The notes under the pieces: model-generated
The model's database searches: none
Told to the model about the DNA's origin: nothing
Seen by the model: the letters and a program-made list of their open reading frames with translations, nothing else
From: Dendrocalamus latiflorus
Taxonomy: Eukaryota; Streptophyta; Magnoliopsida; Poales; Poaceae
DNA length: 64,000 nucleotides
Assembly: GCA_017311315.1 (NCBI GenBank)
Contig: CM029642.1
Location: 13,657,624 to 13,721,623, forward strand
Direction of reading: 5' to 3'
Shown: piece after piece, positions 1-11,050 of the stretch
Position numbering within the stretch: position 1 is the stretch's first letter
Layout: every line of letters begins with the position of its first letter
Program-made: the position numbers and the translations under genes

Positions 1-274
1 GTCATACTGCCTCACTCTGATAGTACCACCTCAATCCGGTAGTATCGCCCGTACACCGTCGGTAGTACCACGCCCCGGTCTAACCGCTGTTTAAGACCGG
101 TACTACCACACCTGATCGGTATGACCGTTGTCCCAATGCCGGTTATACCGCCAGAAACAGAATCAACTGAAGACCTTGCAAACTCTCAAGAATCAAACTC
201 AAACTCCACAAATACTCTAATTTAAAAGTCAATTACTCATCACAACCATAATGTGACCTCCACATGGTCTCACA
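1..274 (+). mobile_element. 3' end of an LTR, truncated by the window start
   Basis: The segment carries degenerate CCGGTxxGACCG-type motifs and ends in CCTCCACATGGTCTCACA. Both features recur in the element at 21746-23554, whose TSD-defined 3' end reads almost the same. The left end lies outside the window, so it cannot be said whether this is a solo LTR or part of a full element. No coding sequence is visible. Confidence 0.5.
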
Positions 275-640
275 CTCTTTCCTTGGTAAACTTTCACTTA
301 CAACAGGGAATATTATCATGTGCTAATTAACTTATGCATCTCGGTATAAACTCGTGCTAACCATGCGTTGCCAGGAAATTCTCAATACAAAGGTTAACAT
401 GTGAGATGTTATGTGACCCATTAACATTCCACGACCAAACTCGACTGCATTTATGAAATAAAAAACACAAGTTCGCCATAATCAGTGATTTTCCATTGTC
501 TGTCACCATTCCACTTTGTTGCTTATTACTTGCTCCGTTCACAAATATATGTCGAGTTGGGTATTGATATAGTCCCTAAACGTAACTTTGACCACTAAGT
601 TTTATTATAATATTTATATTTATAAAATTTAATAAAATTG
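275..640 (+). repeat. Left copy of a ~370 bp repeat flanking the CACTA element
   Basis: From CTCTTTCC onward this stretch aligns base for base, with scattered substitutions, to 9390-9775. Shared landmarks are the CAGGGAA, CTAATTAACTTATGCATC, TGTTGCCAGGAAATTCTCAA and TTTTCCATTGTCTGTCACC strings. The two copies are in the same orientation, one on each side of the CACTA element. No convincing ORF is present. Confidence 0.75.
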
Positions 641-1718
641 TATGTATGTATGTATCCACCTAGGAGCATAAAAATCCACTTCCTTGTTTTAATGATTTAC
701 GTTCTTTTTTATCTTTGAATAAATAGATTAGAGGAAGCATCCAACGGTTGAGATTCTATTATATTTAGTGCTGAAAATTATATTTTCCATGTTTGCAATT
801 TTTAATACCAAATAGTGTCCAAAATTCATGTTTGCAATTTTGAATACCAAATTTTATTTTTTCAAAGTACTTAGTTTTAAATCAAAATTTACATATTATA
901 TTATGTTTTTGGTTTCATGTTCTTTCTTATCTCTGAATTCTATTCTCAAATTACTAATTGTTAGTTTAAAAGTTTGAAATCATTCTATTCCACTAGAGCT
1001 GTATTTGAATTAGATTGATTATATCTTTTCTTTGAGTAAAGATTTTTCCTTATCCTTTTAAGTTTAGATGGTAAATTGATCATGAGGGCGGGACATTTGC
1101 TCTTGTTTTTTTTTTTGGGAAAAGTCATAATATTTTATCTTTTTTTCTCTTATTGCCGTGTGTGAACGCCTAATTGTTGGTTTTTACTGTAGAACAGATA
1201 GATATTCGAGCAAAACTCTGCATTCATATGGCTCGAGCTATATATCCACGTTGGTCCACATGTGAAAGAAACCGCATGCAGGAGGAAGATATGGAATAAG
1301 TAAAGGGAATAAAGCCTTCCCTCTTCCCTTAATGATCACTACAACATATATATAGTGCGTACGCTTTAACGAACAGATGCTAAATTAGTCATCTTTGTGA
1401 CTTTGTCCATGAAATGAGGACGTAAACATGCGCGCAGATCGATTTAAGTTCATTCTCTTTCCCTTTTTTTTTCTGCAAATAGGCCATCTTGATCTAAGAA
1501 GGGAATTAATGGCGCACGCAGGAGAGAGGCAAATCCAACTACTTTGCCCTTTCGCGGGCAAGAGAGATGCTAATCTCTCTCTTTATCATGCAAGATGAGG
1601 TAATAAGTGAGAGAATTTGGAACCTCGCTGCCTTTTATTTATTCCTTTTGTCTGTCGAGGGCATGCATCGGTGGCCCATATCGATCGGCCTACGCTGCAT
1701 GCATATGCAAAAAGCAGA
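641..1718. other. AT-rich non-coding interval
   Basis: I see no gene here. A short direct repeat (CATGTTTGCAATTTTxAATACCAAAT) occurs twice at about 788-850. The last part is the 5' flank of the CACTA element and ends in AAT, its target-site duplication. Confidence 0.5.
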
Positions 1719-1741
1719 AATCACTACTACAAAATAGGCTA

Positions 1742-1952
1742 TACTGGACGGCTACATCACAGACGGTTCATACGGAACCGTCTGTGATTAAACTTTCACA
1801 GACGGTTTATACTCGCAACCATCTGTGATATTTTCACAGACGGTTATTAACACGAACCGTCTGTGATAATTAAGACATCACAGACGGTTCGTATTAAGAA
1901 CCGTCTGTGATAATCTAGACAACACAGACGGTTCGTGTTAATAACCATCTCT
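1742..1952. repeat. CACTA 5' subterminal repeats
   Basis: A tandem series of TCACAGACGGTT and its inverse AACCGTCTGTGA, spaced about 20-35 bp apart. In CACTA elements such repeats are the usual binding sites for the element's own DNA-binding protein. Some units are mutated (for example AACCATCTGTGA). Confidence 0.85.
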
Positions 1953-1976
1953 AAAAATCACATGTCACCAATAATT

Positions 1977-3350
1977 GGCGAATACCCAGGATTTCTATCT
2001 CGACCGTCCATTCTCTCCACATCGAATGGCAGGCAGCAGTTCCTCCCACTACTCAGCCCTTATTAATAACCCCATCTACCTTTCCAGTGGTACTAGTCAC
2101 GCGTGAGTTCATCCACTAGCTAGCTTCCCCTCCGCTGTGAGCTAACGCCTCCGTCACGGCACGGCGGGCGGCTGGACAACACACTCTTGCCGTAAGTGTC
2201 GTAAGTGTGTCTTGTTCAGCCGCACGGTTGTTCCATGAAGGGTTCGTTAGCTTGTTATCCTGTAATAGATATGAATGTGTTGTTGTGCTTGCCTCTGTAT
2301 TTGCTTGTTCCTCCACAACGCCGACTACTGCCGTGAGCTAGCGCCTCCGTTGTGGCACGGCGAGAAGCTAGACAACACACTTTTGCCATAAGTGTCGTAA
2401 GGGTGTCTTGTTTAGTTTCACCATCGTGCCACGAAGGGCTCGTTAGATGTAATAGATCTGAATGTGTTGTTGTGCTTGCGTCTGTATTTGCTTGTTTTCA
2501 AAGTCCATGGGACATTATTTAATTTCTTGAGGCTAGCCAAAAAAACTGAAAAAATTTGACGTATAGAGTGATCTATCATAGACGGTTTGTGGTATAAAAT
2601 GTCTGTGAAGGTCTATCATAGACGGTTCTATTTACGAACCGTCTGTGATAAGCACAATCACAGACGGTTATTAACACGAACCGTCTGTGATAGTATGCAT
2701 CACAGATGGTTCGTGTTAATAACCGTCTGTGATAAGCAAATATTACCAATAATTGGCGTATACCCAGGATTTTGATCTCACCCGTCCATTCTCTCCACAT
2801 CGAATGGCTGGCACCAGTTCCTCCCACGGCTCGGCCCTTATTAATAACTCCTCATCAACCTTTCTACCGGTACTAGTCTCGCGTGAGTTCATCCACTACC
2901 TAGCTAGCTTCCTCATCCTGCATGCATCTCCCCTCCGCTGTGAGCTAGCGCCTCCGTCGCGGTACGGCGGGACGCTAGACAAGACACTTTTGCCGTAAGT
3001 GTCGTAAGGGTGCTTGTCTAACGTCACCATTGTGCCATGAAGGGTTCGTTAGCTTGTTATCCTGTAATAGATCTGAATGTGTTGTTGTGCTTGCCTCTGT
3101 ATTTGCTTGTTCCTCCACAACGCCGACTACTGTCATGAGCTAGCGCCTCCGTTGTGGTACGGCGGCATACTAGGCAACACACTCTTGCCGTAAGTGTCGT
3201 AAGTGTGTCTTATTTAGTGTGACCGTCGTGCCACGAAGGGTTCGTTAGCTGTAATAGATCTGAATGTGTTGTTGTGCTTGCGTCTCTATTTGCTTGTTTT
3301 CGAAGGCTATGGGTACATTATTTAATTTCTTGAGGCTAGACAAAAAAATA
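1977..3350. repeat. ~780 bp direct duplication inside the CACTA 5' region
   Basis: The segment starting ACCCAGGATTTxTATCTC at ~1982 recurs at ~2762. Both copies contain CGTCCATTCTCTCCACATCGAATGGC, a GAGTTCATCCACTA motif and GTGAGCTAGCGCCTCCGT. Within each copy a shorter ~180 bp unit (TGAGCTAGCGCCTCCGT...TTGCCGTAAGTGTCGTAAG...GTAATAGATCTGAATGTG) is itself repeated. No protein family is recognisable in any frame. This could be duplicated promoter/leader or the relic of a TnpA region. Confidence 0.7.
2573..2745. repeat. Second block of CACTA subterminal-type repeats
   Basis: ATAGACGGTT/ACCGTCTGTGA units lie between the two ~780 bp duplicated segments, so the repeat block appears to have been copied with the duplication. 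Confidence 0.75.
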
Positions 3351-3369
3351 AAAAACTTTAAGTTATCGA

Positions 3370-3755
3370 GTGAACTATCACAGACGGTTTGTAGTGTAAA
3401 CCGTCTGTGAAGGACTATCATAGACGATTTTATATACGATCCGTCTGTGATACTCACCAATCACAGATGGTTCTTTTTGCGAACCGTCTGTGATATTATG
3501 GACATCACAGACGGTTCGTGTTAATAACCGTCTGTGATAATGTAGACTATCACAGACGATTCTTTATACTAACCGTCTATGATAAGAACCAATCATAGAC
3601 GGTTATTAATATGAACCGTCTATGATATTGTTGGTATCACAGACGGTGCGTATATAGAACCGTCTGTGATAATTCACAGACGGTTATTAACATGAACCGT
3701 CTGTGATATATTGTTTTCACAGACCGTTTGTGGTTGGAACCGTCTGTGATATTCT
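3370..3755. repeat. Third block of CACTA subterminal-type repeats
   Basis: The longest block, with about ten paired ACAGACGGTT/AACCGTCTGTGA units. It ends about 330 bp before the transposase start codon, so it may lie in the promoter or leader of the transposase gene. Confidence 0.75.
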
Positions 3756-4087
3756 GCACACTATTAATTACTTGGCATACTTTCTCGATGTCGACACTAC
3801 AGACCTATCTTCATTGCGCTGCATTGGTGGAGCAAGGCGGCCGGCTTTAGGGAGTTAGGGGTGAAAACATATCACTGTCTTCTTAGTGATCTGATCAGAG
3901 GTTAGTACTCAATTACTTTGCTGCATGTGTTTGTAATTGAAGGCCAGAGATGATAGCTAGGTTTTTGTTTAATTTAAATGTAGCTAGCTAGCTAGGTTTA
4001 GAAAGATAATGTTAGTTTGCTGGATTTTAGAATGGGTAAGTACTAGCTAACATTCTTGCTTAAATATATGTTACTTGTGTAGCGTAG

Positions 4088-7000
4088 ATGGACCGAAGCT
4101 GGATGTATATTGAGAACCGTGTGAGTGAAGAGTATATTAATGGCGTGTCTGCTTTTAGAAGGGCGGCCGAGCTGGATATGTTGAGGAAGGGGATGAAATA
4201 TATGTATTGTTCATGTATTGATTGTGATAATCTCAAGATGTTTAGAAACTCAGCGCAGATCGAAGCTCACTTGATTCGAAGGGGTTTCAGAAAAGGGTAC
4301 AAATGTTGGACCAGTCACGGTGAAGAGAAGAGTACACAAGAAGGTAGTTATGACATAGTCGAGGGAGACAACGATATGCCAGTTGTGGACTGTTCTTTCG
4401 ATCATGATCATGAGGATAGGTCGCAGGATGACAATCTGAATCATGAGGATAGGTCGTAGGATGATAATCTGGATCAGATGTTACGTGATGCAGAAGGGAA
4501 CTATAGTGAGAAAGAGTTTGGTAAATTCGAGGACTTGATGGAGGACTCGGAGAAACCTTTGTTCCTGGGCTGCAAGCTGCAATACACGAGGTTGTCATCA
4601 GTTCTAGAACTACTGAAATTGAAGGCAAACAATGGTTGGTCCAACAAGAGTTTCACAACATTGTTAGGTCTCCTAGCGGGCATGCTTCCAACGGGAAATG
4701 TGTTGCCGAGAACCACCTACCAAGCCAAGAAGATTCTTTGTCCATTAGGAATGGAAGTAGAAAGAATACATGCATATCCGAATGATTGTATCCTGTACCA
4801 TAAAGAGTATGCTAGCTTACATGTTTGTCCGGTGTGCAAAGCATCCTGATACAAGCGTAAAAATGACTCTGATGATGGGAAGGGCATCGAGGTGAAGCAA
4901 GGACCTCCTGCTAAGGTGATGTGGTATTTTCCTGTAATCCCCCGTTTGAAGCGTTTATTTGCAAACCGCAAGGATGCAAGATTGATGTGTTGGCACTGCG
5001 AGCAGCGTAAGAAAGACGGAATGATAAGACATGTTGCTGATTCTGCCTAATGGAGGAACATCGATAGGATGTTTGTAGATTTCAGTGTGGAACCGAGAAA
5101 TATAAGGTTTGGGTTGAGTACAGATGGAATGAATCCTTTTGGTAACATGAGCAGCCGACATAGCACCTGGCCCGTGACTCTGTGCATGTACAACCTTCCT
5201 CCTTGGCTGTGTATGAAGCGGAAGTATATTTTGATGTCACTACTTATCCAAGGGCCGAAGCAACCTGCAATGATATTGATGTGTTCCTAGCACCATTGGT
5301 GGAAGATCTTGCAATACTGTGGAACGAAGGGGTACAAGTATGGGATGCGGACAAACGAGAGAACTTCACTCTACGCGCCATGTTGTTCTGCACCATTAAT
5401 GACTTTTCTGCCCTTGGTAACCTGTCAGGGTTGAGTACAAAAGGAGCCAAAGCGTGTCCGCACTTCTTAGATTATACCGAGAGTGTGTGGTTGAACAACT
5501 CGCGAAAAACTGTGTACATGCGTCACCGTAGGTTCCTTCCAAAGTAGCACCCATACCGCAAGATGAAGAAACAATTTGACGGAAAAAAAGAGAATGACTC
5601 AGTACCAAGACCTTTTAGTGGGAAAGAGGTGTATGATATGGTCAAGGATATAAATGTTGTGCTTGGAAAGGGACATAAATTGAGGAAGAACATGTGGAAA
5701 AAGAGGTCAATATTTTGGGACTTGCCTTATTGGGAGCACTTAGTAGTTCACAATTGCATCGATGTCATGCACGTAGAGAAGAATGTATGTGACAGTTTGA
5801 TTGGTCTCTTACTGAACATTCCTGATAAAACAAAGGATGGTGTTAACGCAAGGCGTGACTTGGTCGCTATGAACATCAGGACCGAGTTAGCACCGATAGA
5901 GACTGATAAAGGCCGGACGTACCTTCCCCCAGCATGCTACACTCTATCTAAGTCCGAGAGAACTGAACTGTGCCAGTCCTTACATGGTGTGAAAGTTCCA
6001 TCCGGTCACTCCACAAGCATGAAGAAACTTGTTTCCATGGAACATTTGAAATTAATTAGCATGAAGTCTCACGACTGTCATGTGCTAATGACACAAATGC
6101 TACCTGTTGCAATTAGAAGTATTTTGCCGAACAAGATTCGAGTGACAATCATAAGGCTATGTTATTTCTTCAACGCAATTGCTCAGAAGGTCATTGATCC
6201 GGATGGACTAGATGCTCTGCAAACCGAGGTGGTGACAACTCTATATCATCTAGAGATGTATTTCCCTCCATCATTTTTTGATATCATGGTCCATCTCATT
6301 GTCCACCTTGTGAAAGAGATAAAAATATACGGCCCCGTATTTCTACGTCATATGTACCCTTTCGAGAGGTACATGGGAATTCTGAAGTCCTATGTACGCA
6401 ATCGATCTCGACTGGAGGGTAGCATCATCGAAGGTTATACAACAGAAGAGGTCATTGAATTCTGCATCGGCTACATGGCTCAGGTAGAGCCGATAGGTGT
6501 ACCTCTATCTCGTCACGAGGGGAGGCTAGAGGGTATCGAGACTATCGGGAGGAAAGCAATAACTCCGGATCAAAATACGTATGCTCAAGCCCATTTCATG
6601 GTTTTACAACACATGACTGAAGTGACCCCATATATTGAAGAGCATAAGGACATGCTACGTCAGGACAATGCAAGCCAGTCAGAAGTTTGGATCACGAGAC
6701 AACACAACCGTCAGTTCAACGAATGGTTCAAGGCGCAATTGACTAGGAGGTCGTCAAGTGAAACACTACAATGGTTGGCAAAAGGGCCAAAATTTACAAT
6801 TGTGACATGGCAAGGATACGACATTAATGGCTACACATTTTATACAACAGATCAAGATAGAAAGAGCACAGTGCAGAACTCAGGTGTCCGCATAGATGCC
6901 TATGATGCGCACGGCAATACCGCTGGCCCAAGCTCGTACTACGGGCTTGTAGAGGAGATTTGGGAGCTTGACTACGTAATTTTCAAAATTCCTCTATTTC

Positions 7001-7338
7001 GGTGCCGTTGGGTCCAACTCCCATGAGGTGTAAAGGTTGACAAGTACGGCGTCACTACCGTGGACCTCGAATGTGTAGGATACAAAGACGAACCATTCGT
7101 ACTCGCGAGGCAAGTTGTTCAAGTATTTTATGTAACCAACCCGGCAAATAAGAAGCGCCATGTAGTTCTTCAGGGAAAAAGAAGGATTGTCGGGGTTGAG
7201 AATGTTGTGGATGAGGAAGAGTACAATCAATTTGATGATTTGCCTCCATTCGGAGATGGCATCAGGCTCGAGGAAGAACAAGGCGATGAAGCAAGCTATA
7301 AGCGTGTCGATTATCGTGAAGGGCTTTATTTAAAATGA
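4088..7338 (+). pseudogene. CACTA transposase (Tnp2-type), degenerate
   Basis: This would encode the element's DDE-type transposase, which acts in the nucleus on the CACTA termini. In order: an N-terminal transposase-associated domain (from MDRSWMY at 4088, with the CxxCxxxxxxxxxxxxxxHL pattern and GYKCWTSHGE); the Tnp2/Transposase_21 core (SNKSFTTLLGLL and HAYPNDCILYHKEY near 4640-4810, then LSTDGMNPFGN, and NDIDVFLAPLVEDL near 5260-5310); a DUF4218-type region (YFPPSFFDIMVHL...RYMGILK, ~6250-6400); and a DUF4216-type region (FKIPLFRCRWVQLP, VDKYGVTTVDL, ~6980-7080). It is broken by in-frame stops at 4457 (TAG), 4847 (TGA), 5048 (TAA), 5545 (TAG) and 7024 (TGA), and by a frameshift near 5258. 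The longest open stretch is 5563-7026. The start was chosen at the conserved MDRSWMY. The family is certain; its inactivity is clear from the breaks. Confidence 0.93.
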
Positions 7339-7516
7339 TATAGCCAAGTGTAATAAATTATGTAACTATGAAATAGTTATATTGGTTATGCTTGTGTTTT
7401 TCATAAATGTATCTATGTTCCATTGTAATTGTAAAATGACTCAGGAACTAAGAAATAGTTATATTTATGGTTATGCTCGCGTGTTTCATAAATGTAATTG
7501 TAAAATGACATAGGAA

Positions 7517-7740
7517 CCTAGCTAGCTGCGGGTATCTATAGTGAACTATCACAGGCGGTTCTATCGATAGAACCGTCTGTCATAATTGCATATCACAGAC
7601 GGTTATAGTTATAGAACCGTCTGTGATAATATGATATCACAGACGGTTATATTTATAGAACCGTCTGTGATATCACTATCACAGACGGTTTGTTTAAGGA
7701 ACCGTCTGTGATAGCGTCCCTATAAATACCCGCAGCTAGG
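7517..7740. repeat. 224 bp near-perfect palindrome built of subterminal repeats
   Basis: The left arm CTAGCTGCGGGTATCTATA (7522-7540) is the inverse of the right arm TATAAATACCCGCAGCTAG (7721-7739). Between them lie paired ACAGACGGTT/AACCGTCTGTGA units. It is internal to the CACTA element, between the two genes, and is not one of the termini. The right arm contains the TATA box of the downstream unit. Confidence 0.75.
7721..7728 (+). promoter_or_regulatory. TATA box of the second CACTA transcription unit
   Basis: TATAAATA lies just after the internal repeat block and about 30 bp upstream of a pyrimidine-rich stretch (CACGCACTCTCTTGTCTCTACTCTCC) typical of a plant transcription start and 5' leader. 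It could drive the unit that ends with the Ulp1-like exons. No experimental support is available. Confidence 0.45.
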
Positions 7741-8146
7741 CCTGCGGAGTCCGCACTCACGCACTCTCTTGTCTCTACTCTCCAGCGCCCCTGCTAGCTA
7801 GGTTTTGGTCCCTCCCACCGCCGTTCCCTCCCGACGCCCCTCGCTCCCACCACCGGTCCCTCTCAACGCCGCTCCCTCCCGACGCCGCCGGTCCCTCCCG
7901 ACAGAACTTTGTACTTGATATGTTAGTTTTACGATATATGCTTGATATGTTAGCTTTACGATATATGCTTGATATGTTAGCTTTATGATATATGATTGAC
8001 ATGTACTTTATGATATATGCTTCACATGTTAGCTTGCTAAATTGTAGCATATAATATATCCTGTTTATCCAGAAGGAAGTGACACTCCAGTTTATCCTGT
8101 TCGATGAACTTGATACACTGGTTTCTGTCATTTTCTTCATAGAACT

Positions 8147-8714
8147 TTGTTTAGGCCTTCAAAGGGCATAAAGCAAGTAACACACTCCACGGCCGAGGCT
8201 AACTTTTTTGAATCACGTAGGGCGTTTGCCGATTATGTTGCCCAAGGAGGAAGACACGACAAATCCAGTGACACGCTACGACACAACACGCGATTTCCGA
8301 TACCCGCTACAACACAACAATCTATATCATACTTTGTTATAATGCCTCTAGAATTGACAATACCGATGTATGTAATTCTATTTTTGCAGTGCCACCAGCA
8401 GCTACAGGGCAACGTATGTGGATTCTACGTTTGCCGCCATATGAAGGAAATCATGGATACTAAGATCAATGATTCAGAGGTTTGTCTGGTCCTTCCAATA
8501 ATTATTATTTTCTGATTATATATATGTATATATATTTACACACACATGCTAATTAATGACTTAACATTGCTCCTAGCGACAGCGGGTGGACTTTAACGAA
8601 AGTGCATATGATCTTGACAATCTCATCGACATTCGTGCAATCATCTCCCAATTCTTGCTAGCAGAGGTCATAAATAAGAGGGGAGAGTTCCACGTCGGCA
8701 ATGGTGATAATTAG
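8147..8714 (+). pseudogene. Ulp1-like cysteine protease remnant of the CACTA element
   Basis: Two C-terminal exons are readable. Exon 8390-8479 follows TTTTTGCAG and encodes CHQQLQGNVCGFYVCRHM, which contains the Gln...Cys-Gly box of Ulp1/SENP C48 proteases. Intron 8480-8576 has GT..AG ends. Exon 8577-8714 ends with INKRGEFHVGNGDN and a stop. The upstream part (8147-8389) is open but I cannot match it to the His/Asp part of the catalytic domain, so the protease is probably truncated. CACTA and some Mutator-like elements commonly carry such a domain; its role in transposition is unclear. It lies 0.8 kb downstream of the transposase, on the same strand. Confidence 0.75.
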
Positions 8715-8916
8715 ATGTTGAAACATTGGATTCAATTGTACAAATCAAACAATTCCTTCAATTTAATTCATTTGTCAGATTTTGTGTAACGATTTTCATT
8801 CTATATATGTATGTGACCAGCTGGCAGTTTGTTACATTCATCTGTGTATCGAATTTGTTGTAATTTACCTTGAGTTGCAATTAACTTATATCTGTCATCG
8901 GTGTTTAATTATAAAA

Positions 8917-9183
8917 AACCGTCTGTGATAGTCGTTTATCACAGACGGTGTTTTATAAAAACCGTCTGTGATACTTGACTATCACAGACGGTTTTTTATA
9001 AACACCGTCTGTGATACTCGACTATCACAGACGGTTTTTTTTATAAAAAACCGTCTGTAATGTGAGTTATCACAGACGGCTTGGGAGCCGTCTGTGATAA
9101 CCACCTACTATCATTGACACATAAACACTGACGGTTCAGGAACCGTCTGTGATGACGGTTCCGAACCGTCTGTGATAGGGCTG
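8917..9183. repeat. CACTA 3' subterminal repeats
   Basis: Closely packed ATCACAGACGGTTTTTTATAAAxACCGTCTGTGAT units run up to the 3' terminus, mirroring the block at 1742-1952. Confidence 0.85.
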
Positions 9184-9253
9184 TCTGTAGCAGCAAATAT
9201 ACGTACGTACCCATGAAACATGCACCAGATGTACGTACGTACGTATGTACGAG

Positions 9254-9391
9254 GAGGTCATCATCAAATCCCAACATTAGCACAGAGTCTAGTCTTTTGC
9301 ATGCATACTACTAATGTACACGGAGGTCATCACCAAATCCCAACATTAGCACAGAGTCTAGTCTTTTGCATACATACTACTATATGAATAA
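9254..9391. repeat. 69-bp tandem duplication
   Basis: GAGGTCATCAxCAAATCCCAACATTAGCACAGAGTCTAG occurs at 9254 and again at 9323, a period of 69 bp with few mismatches. It lies between the CACTA 3' end and the right copy of the 370 bp repeat. Confidence 0.8.
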
Positions 9392-9775
9392 CTCTTTCCA
9401 GGGTAAACTTTTACTTACAGCAGGGAACATTATCAGGTGCTAATTAACTTATGCATCTTGTTATAAACTCGTGCTAACCATGTGTTGCCAGGAAATTCTC
9501 AATACAAAAGAGATGTGTAGGGGCGGAAGAGATGCTATGTGGCCCATTAAAATTCCATGACCAAACTTGACTGCATTCATGAGATAATTAAAAAGCACAA
9601 GTTCACCATAAGCAGTGATTTTCCATTGTCTGTCACCGTTCCACTTTGTTGCTTATTACTCGCTCGAGTCACAAATACCTATCGGTTTGTGTATTGATAT
9701 AGTCTTCACGACATAACTTTAACTACTAATTTTTATTATAATATATAATTATAAAAACTTAATAAAATTATAATA
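9390..9775 (+). repeat. Right copy of the ~370 bp repeat flanking the CACTA element
   Basis: Direct-orientation counterpart of 275-640, with shared landmarks in the same order and similar AT-rich tails (TTTTATTATAATAT...AAAATT). No gene is visible. Confidence 0.75.
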
Positions 9776-10171
9776 TATATAATTGGGTTTCGGATTCACG
9801 TGACTACGGTCAAGGTTTACCGGCCGGGCGCTGGGCATCATTTCCCGTCAGAATTGCTGTTATATATCATTGGGTTAATAAATCAGTTACTACTCCTTCG
9901 ATCTTAACGTGAATTTTGATTGGCCTTTACTCAGGTGCACTGCAATCCTTATGTGCTGCCCTTGTCGGGTAGCTGACACATGATCTGAGGAGCTAGCCAT
10001 GGGCATACATTAAAGTATATACGTGCACTCCCTCTAAAAAGAATATCGTTTTGGATGTAGACATGGTTTTCAAAATACAGTTTTGATTATTAATTTATAT
10101 TTTATTATATTTATAATAAAATAATATTACAATATTATAACAATTATTTTTGAAACAGATTTATACATACC
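9776..10171. other. Non-coding interval, nothing recognised
   Basis: AT-rich sequence with no supported ORF, RNA gene or terminal repeat. Confidence 0.4.
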
Positions 10172-10512
10172 TGTTGGGGGTGGTTCAGCCCTCATGGCCG
10201 TTAAGTTCAGCTACTGGGCCTTGCAACAGGCTCAATAGTATAGAAATATGTGTATAAAGGAATGTACCAATGTATCCTCACATTTTGTAATTATTAAGGG
10301 ATAAGATGGGAATTTCTCATCATATCTCATTCATGTATATAAACCCCCAAGAGAGATGTGAGATGGCTAGATTTGCTCATTTTACTTACGAGCTCTCTCT
10401 CTCTCCTACCGTTGGCTCTCTCTAGCTCTATTAGTTCTACCTCCTCCCATGGAGAAAGGATATCATGTACCCACTATTGTGCTCATGCTACAATAGTTGG
10501 CGCCGTTCGTGA
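10172..10512 (+). mobile_element. 5' LTR with adjacent primer-binding site
   Basis: The candidate LTR runs from TGTTGGGGGTGG (10172) to CATGCTACA (10492) and has TG..CA ends and a TATATAAA box near 10336-10343. It is followed after three bases by TTGGCGCCGTTCGTGAG (10496-10512), the form of primer-binding site used by many plant Gypsy-class elements. No matching 3' LTR was found, so the partner is lost, diverged or unrecognised. The short open frame at 10497-10694 is not recognisable as gag. Confidence 0.6.
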
Positions 10513-10689
10513 GGGACTGTGCAAGAAGCTACGTGAGGAAGAGTCGCCGCCATGAGGGAGATCCGTTGGATTTCGACCGGCTGAAAGGAAAGCACTATAA
10601 AGGTAAGGTAGAGAAACTTCAAACTAGTTGTGTAGTATGTATACATGATATTTGGCACTTATTGGCTTTAGCATTCCTCTCTGCCACTA

Positions 10690-11050
10690 TTTGATCTAAT
10701 TTGTGCTCAAATCGCATGGTGGCCTCGTGCCCTAGCATACTCTACGGAGTATAAATAAATCGTACGGTGGTCTCGCGCCCTAGCGTACTCTGCGGAGTAT
10801 AAAGCGCCGGTAACTTAACCGTCCCGGGCAAACTCTACGGAGTATACAAAATAACACGATGGCCTCACGCCTTAGCGTACTCTGTAGAGTATAAAGCATC
10901 AGGAACTTAGCCGTCCCGAGCAACTCTATGGAGTGTAAAAAATTGCATGGTGGCTTTGGCTTGGTGTACTCTACGGAGTATAAAGCGTTGGGAACCTCAT
11001 GTGTCCTGGGCCACTACAGAGTATAAATAAATCGTGTGGTGTAGGCACTA
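10690..11050. repeat. Degenerate tandem repeats with CTCTACGGAGTATAAA units
   Basis: At least six units of the form CGxxTGGTGGCCTCGxGCCCTAGCxTACTCTACGGAGTATAAA, of two alternating lengths, lie directly downstream of the LTR/PBS. They probably form part of a retrotransposon leader. No coding potential. Confidence 0.7.

Larger units (their letters stand above)
1722..9195 (+). mobile_element. CACTA (En/Spm-type) DNA transposon, 7.5 kb, defective
   Basis: The left end reads CACTACTACAAAATAGG. The right end reads TGTAGCAGCA, whose complement TGCTGCTACA matches the left terminus apart from transitions. The 3-bp sequence AAT sits immediately outside both ends (1719-1721 and 9196-9198), the TSD length expected for CACTA elements. 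Inside are blocks of ACAGACGGTT/AACCGTCTGT repeats near both ends, a Tnp2-type transposase pseudogene (4088-7338) and an Ulp1-like remnant (8390-8714), all on the plus strand. No TnpA-like gene is recognisable; its expected place holds repeated non-coding sequence. The transposase carries several stops and a frameshift, so the copy is not autonomous. Confidence 0.93.

Noticed and set aside
1742..3755. CRISPR-like array of regularly spaced repeats
   Set aside because: The repeats are alternating inverted ACAGACGGTT/AACCGTCTGT units inside a CACTA transposon in a plant genome; spacers are short and related, and no cas genes exist.
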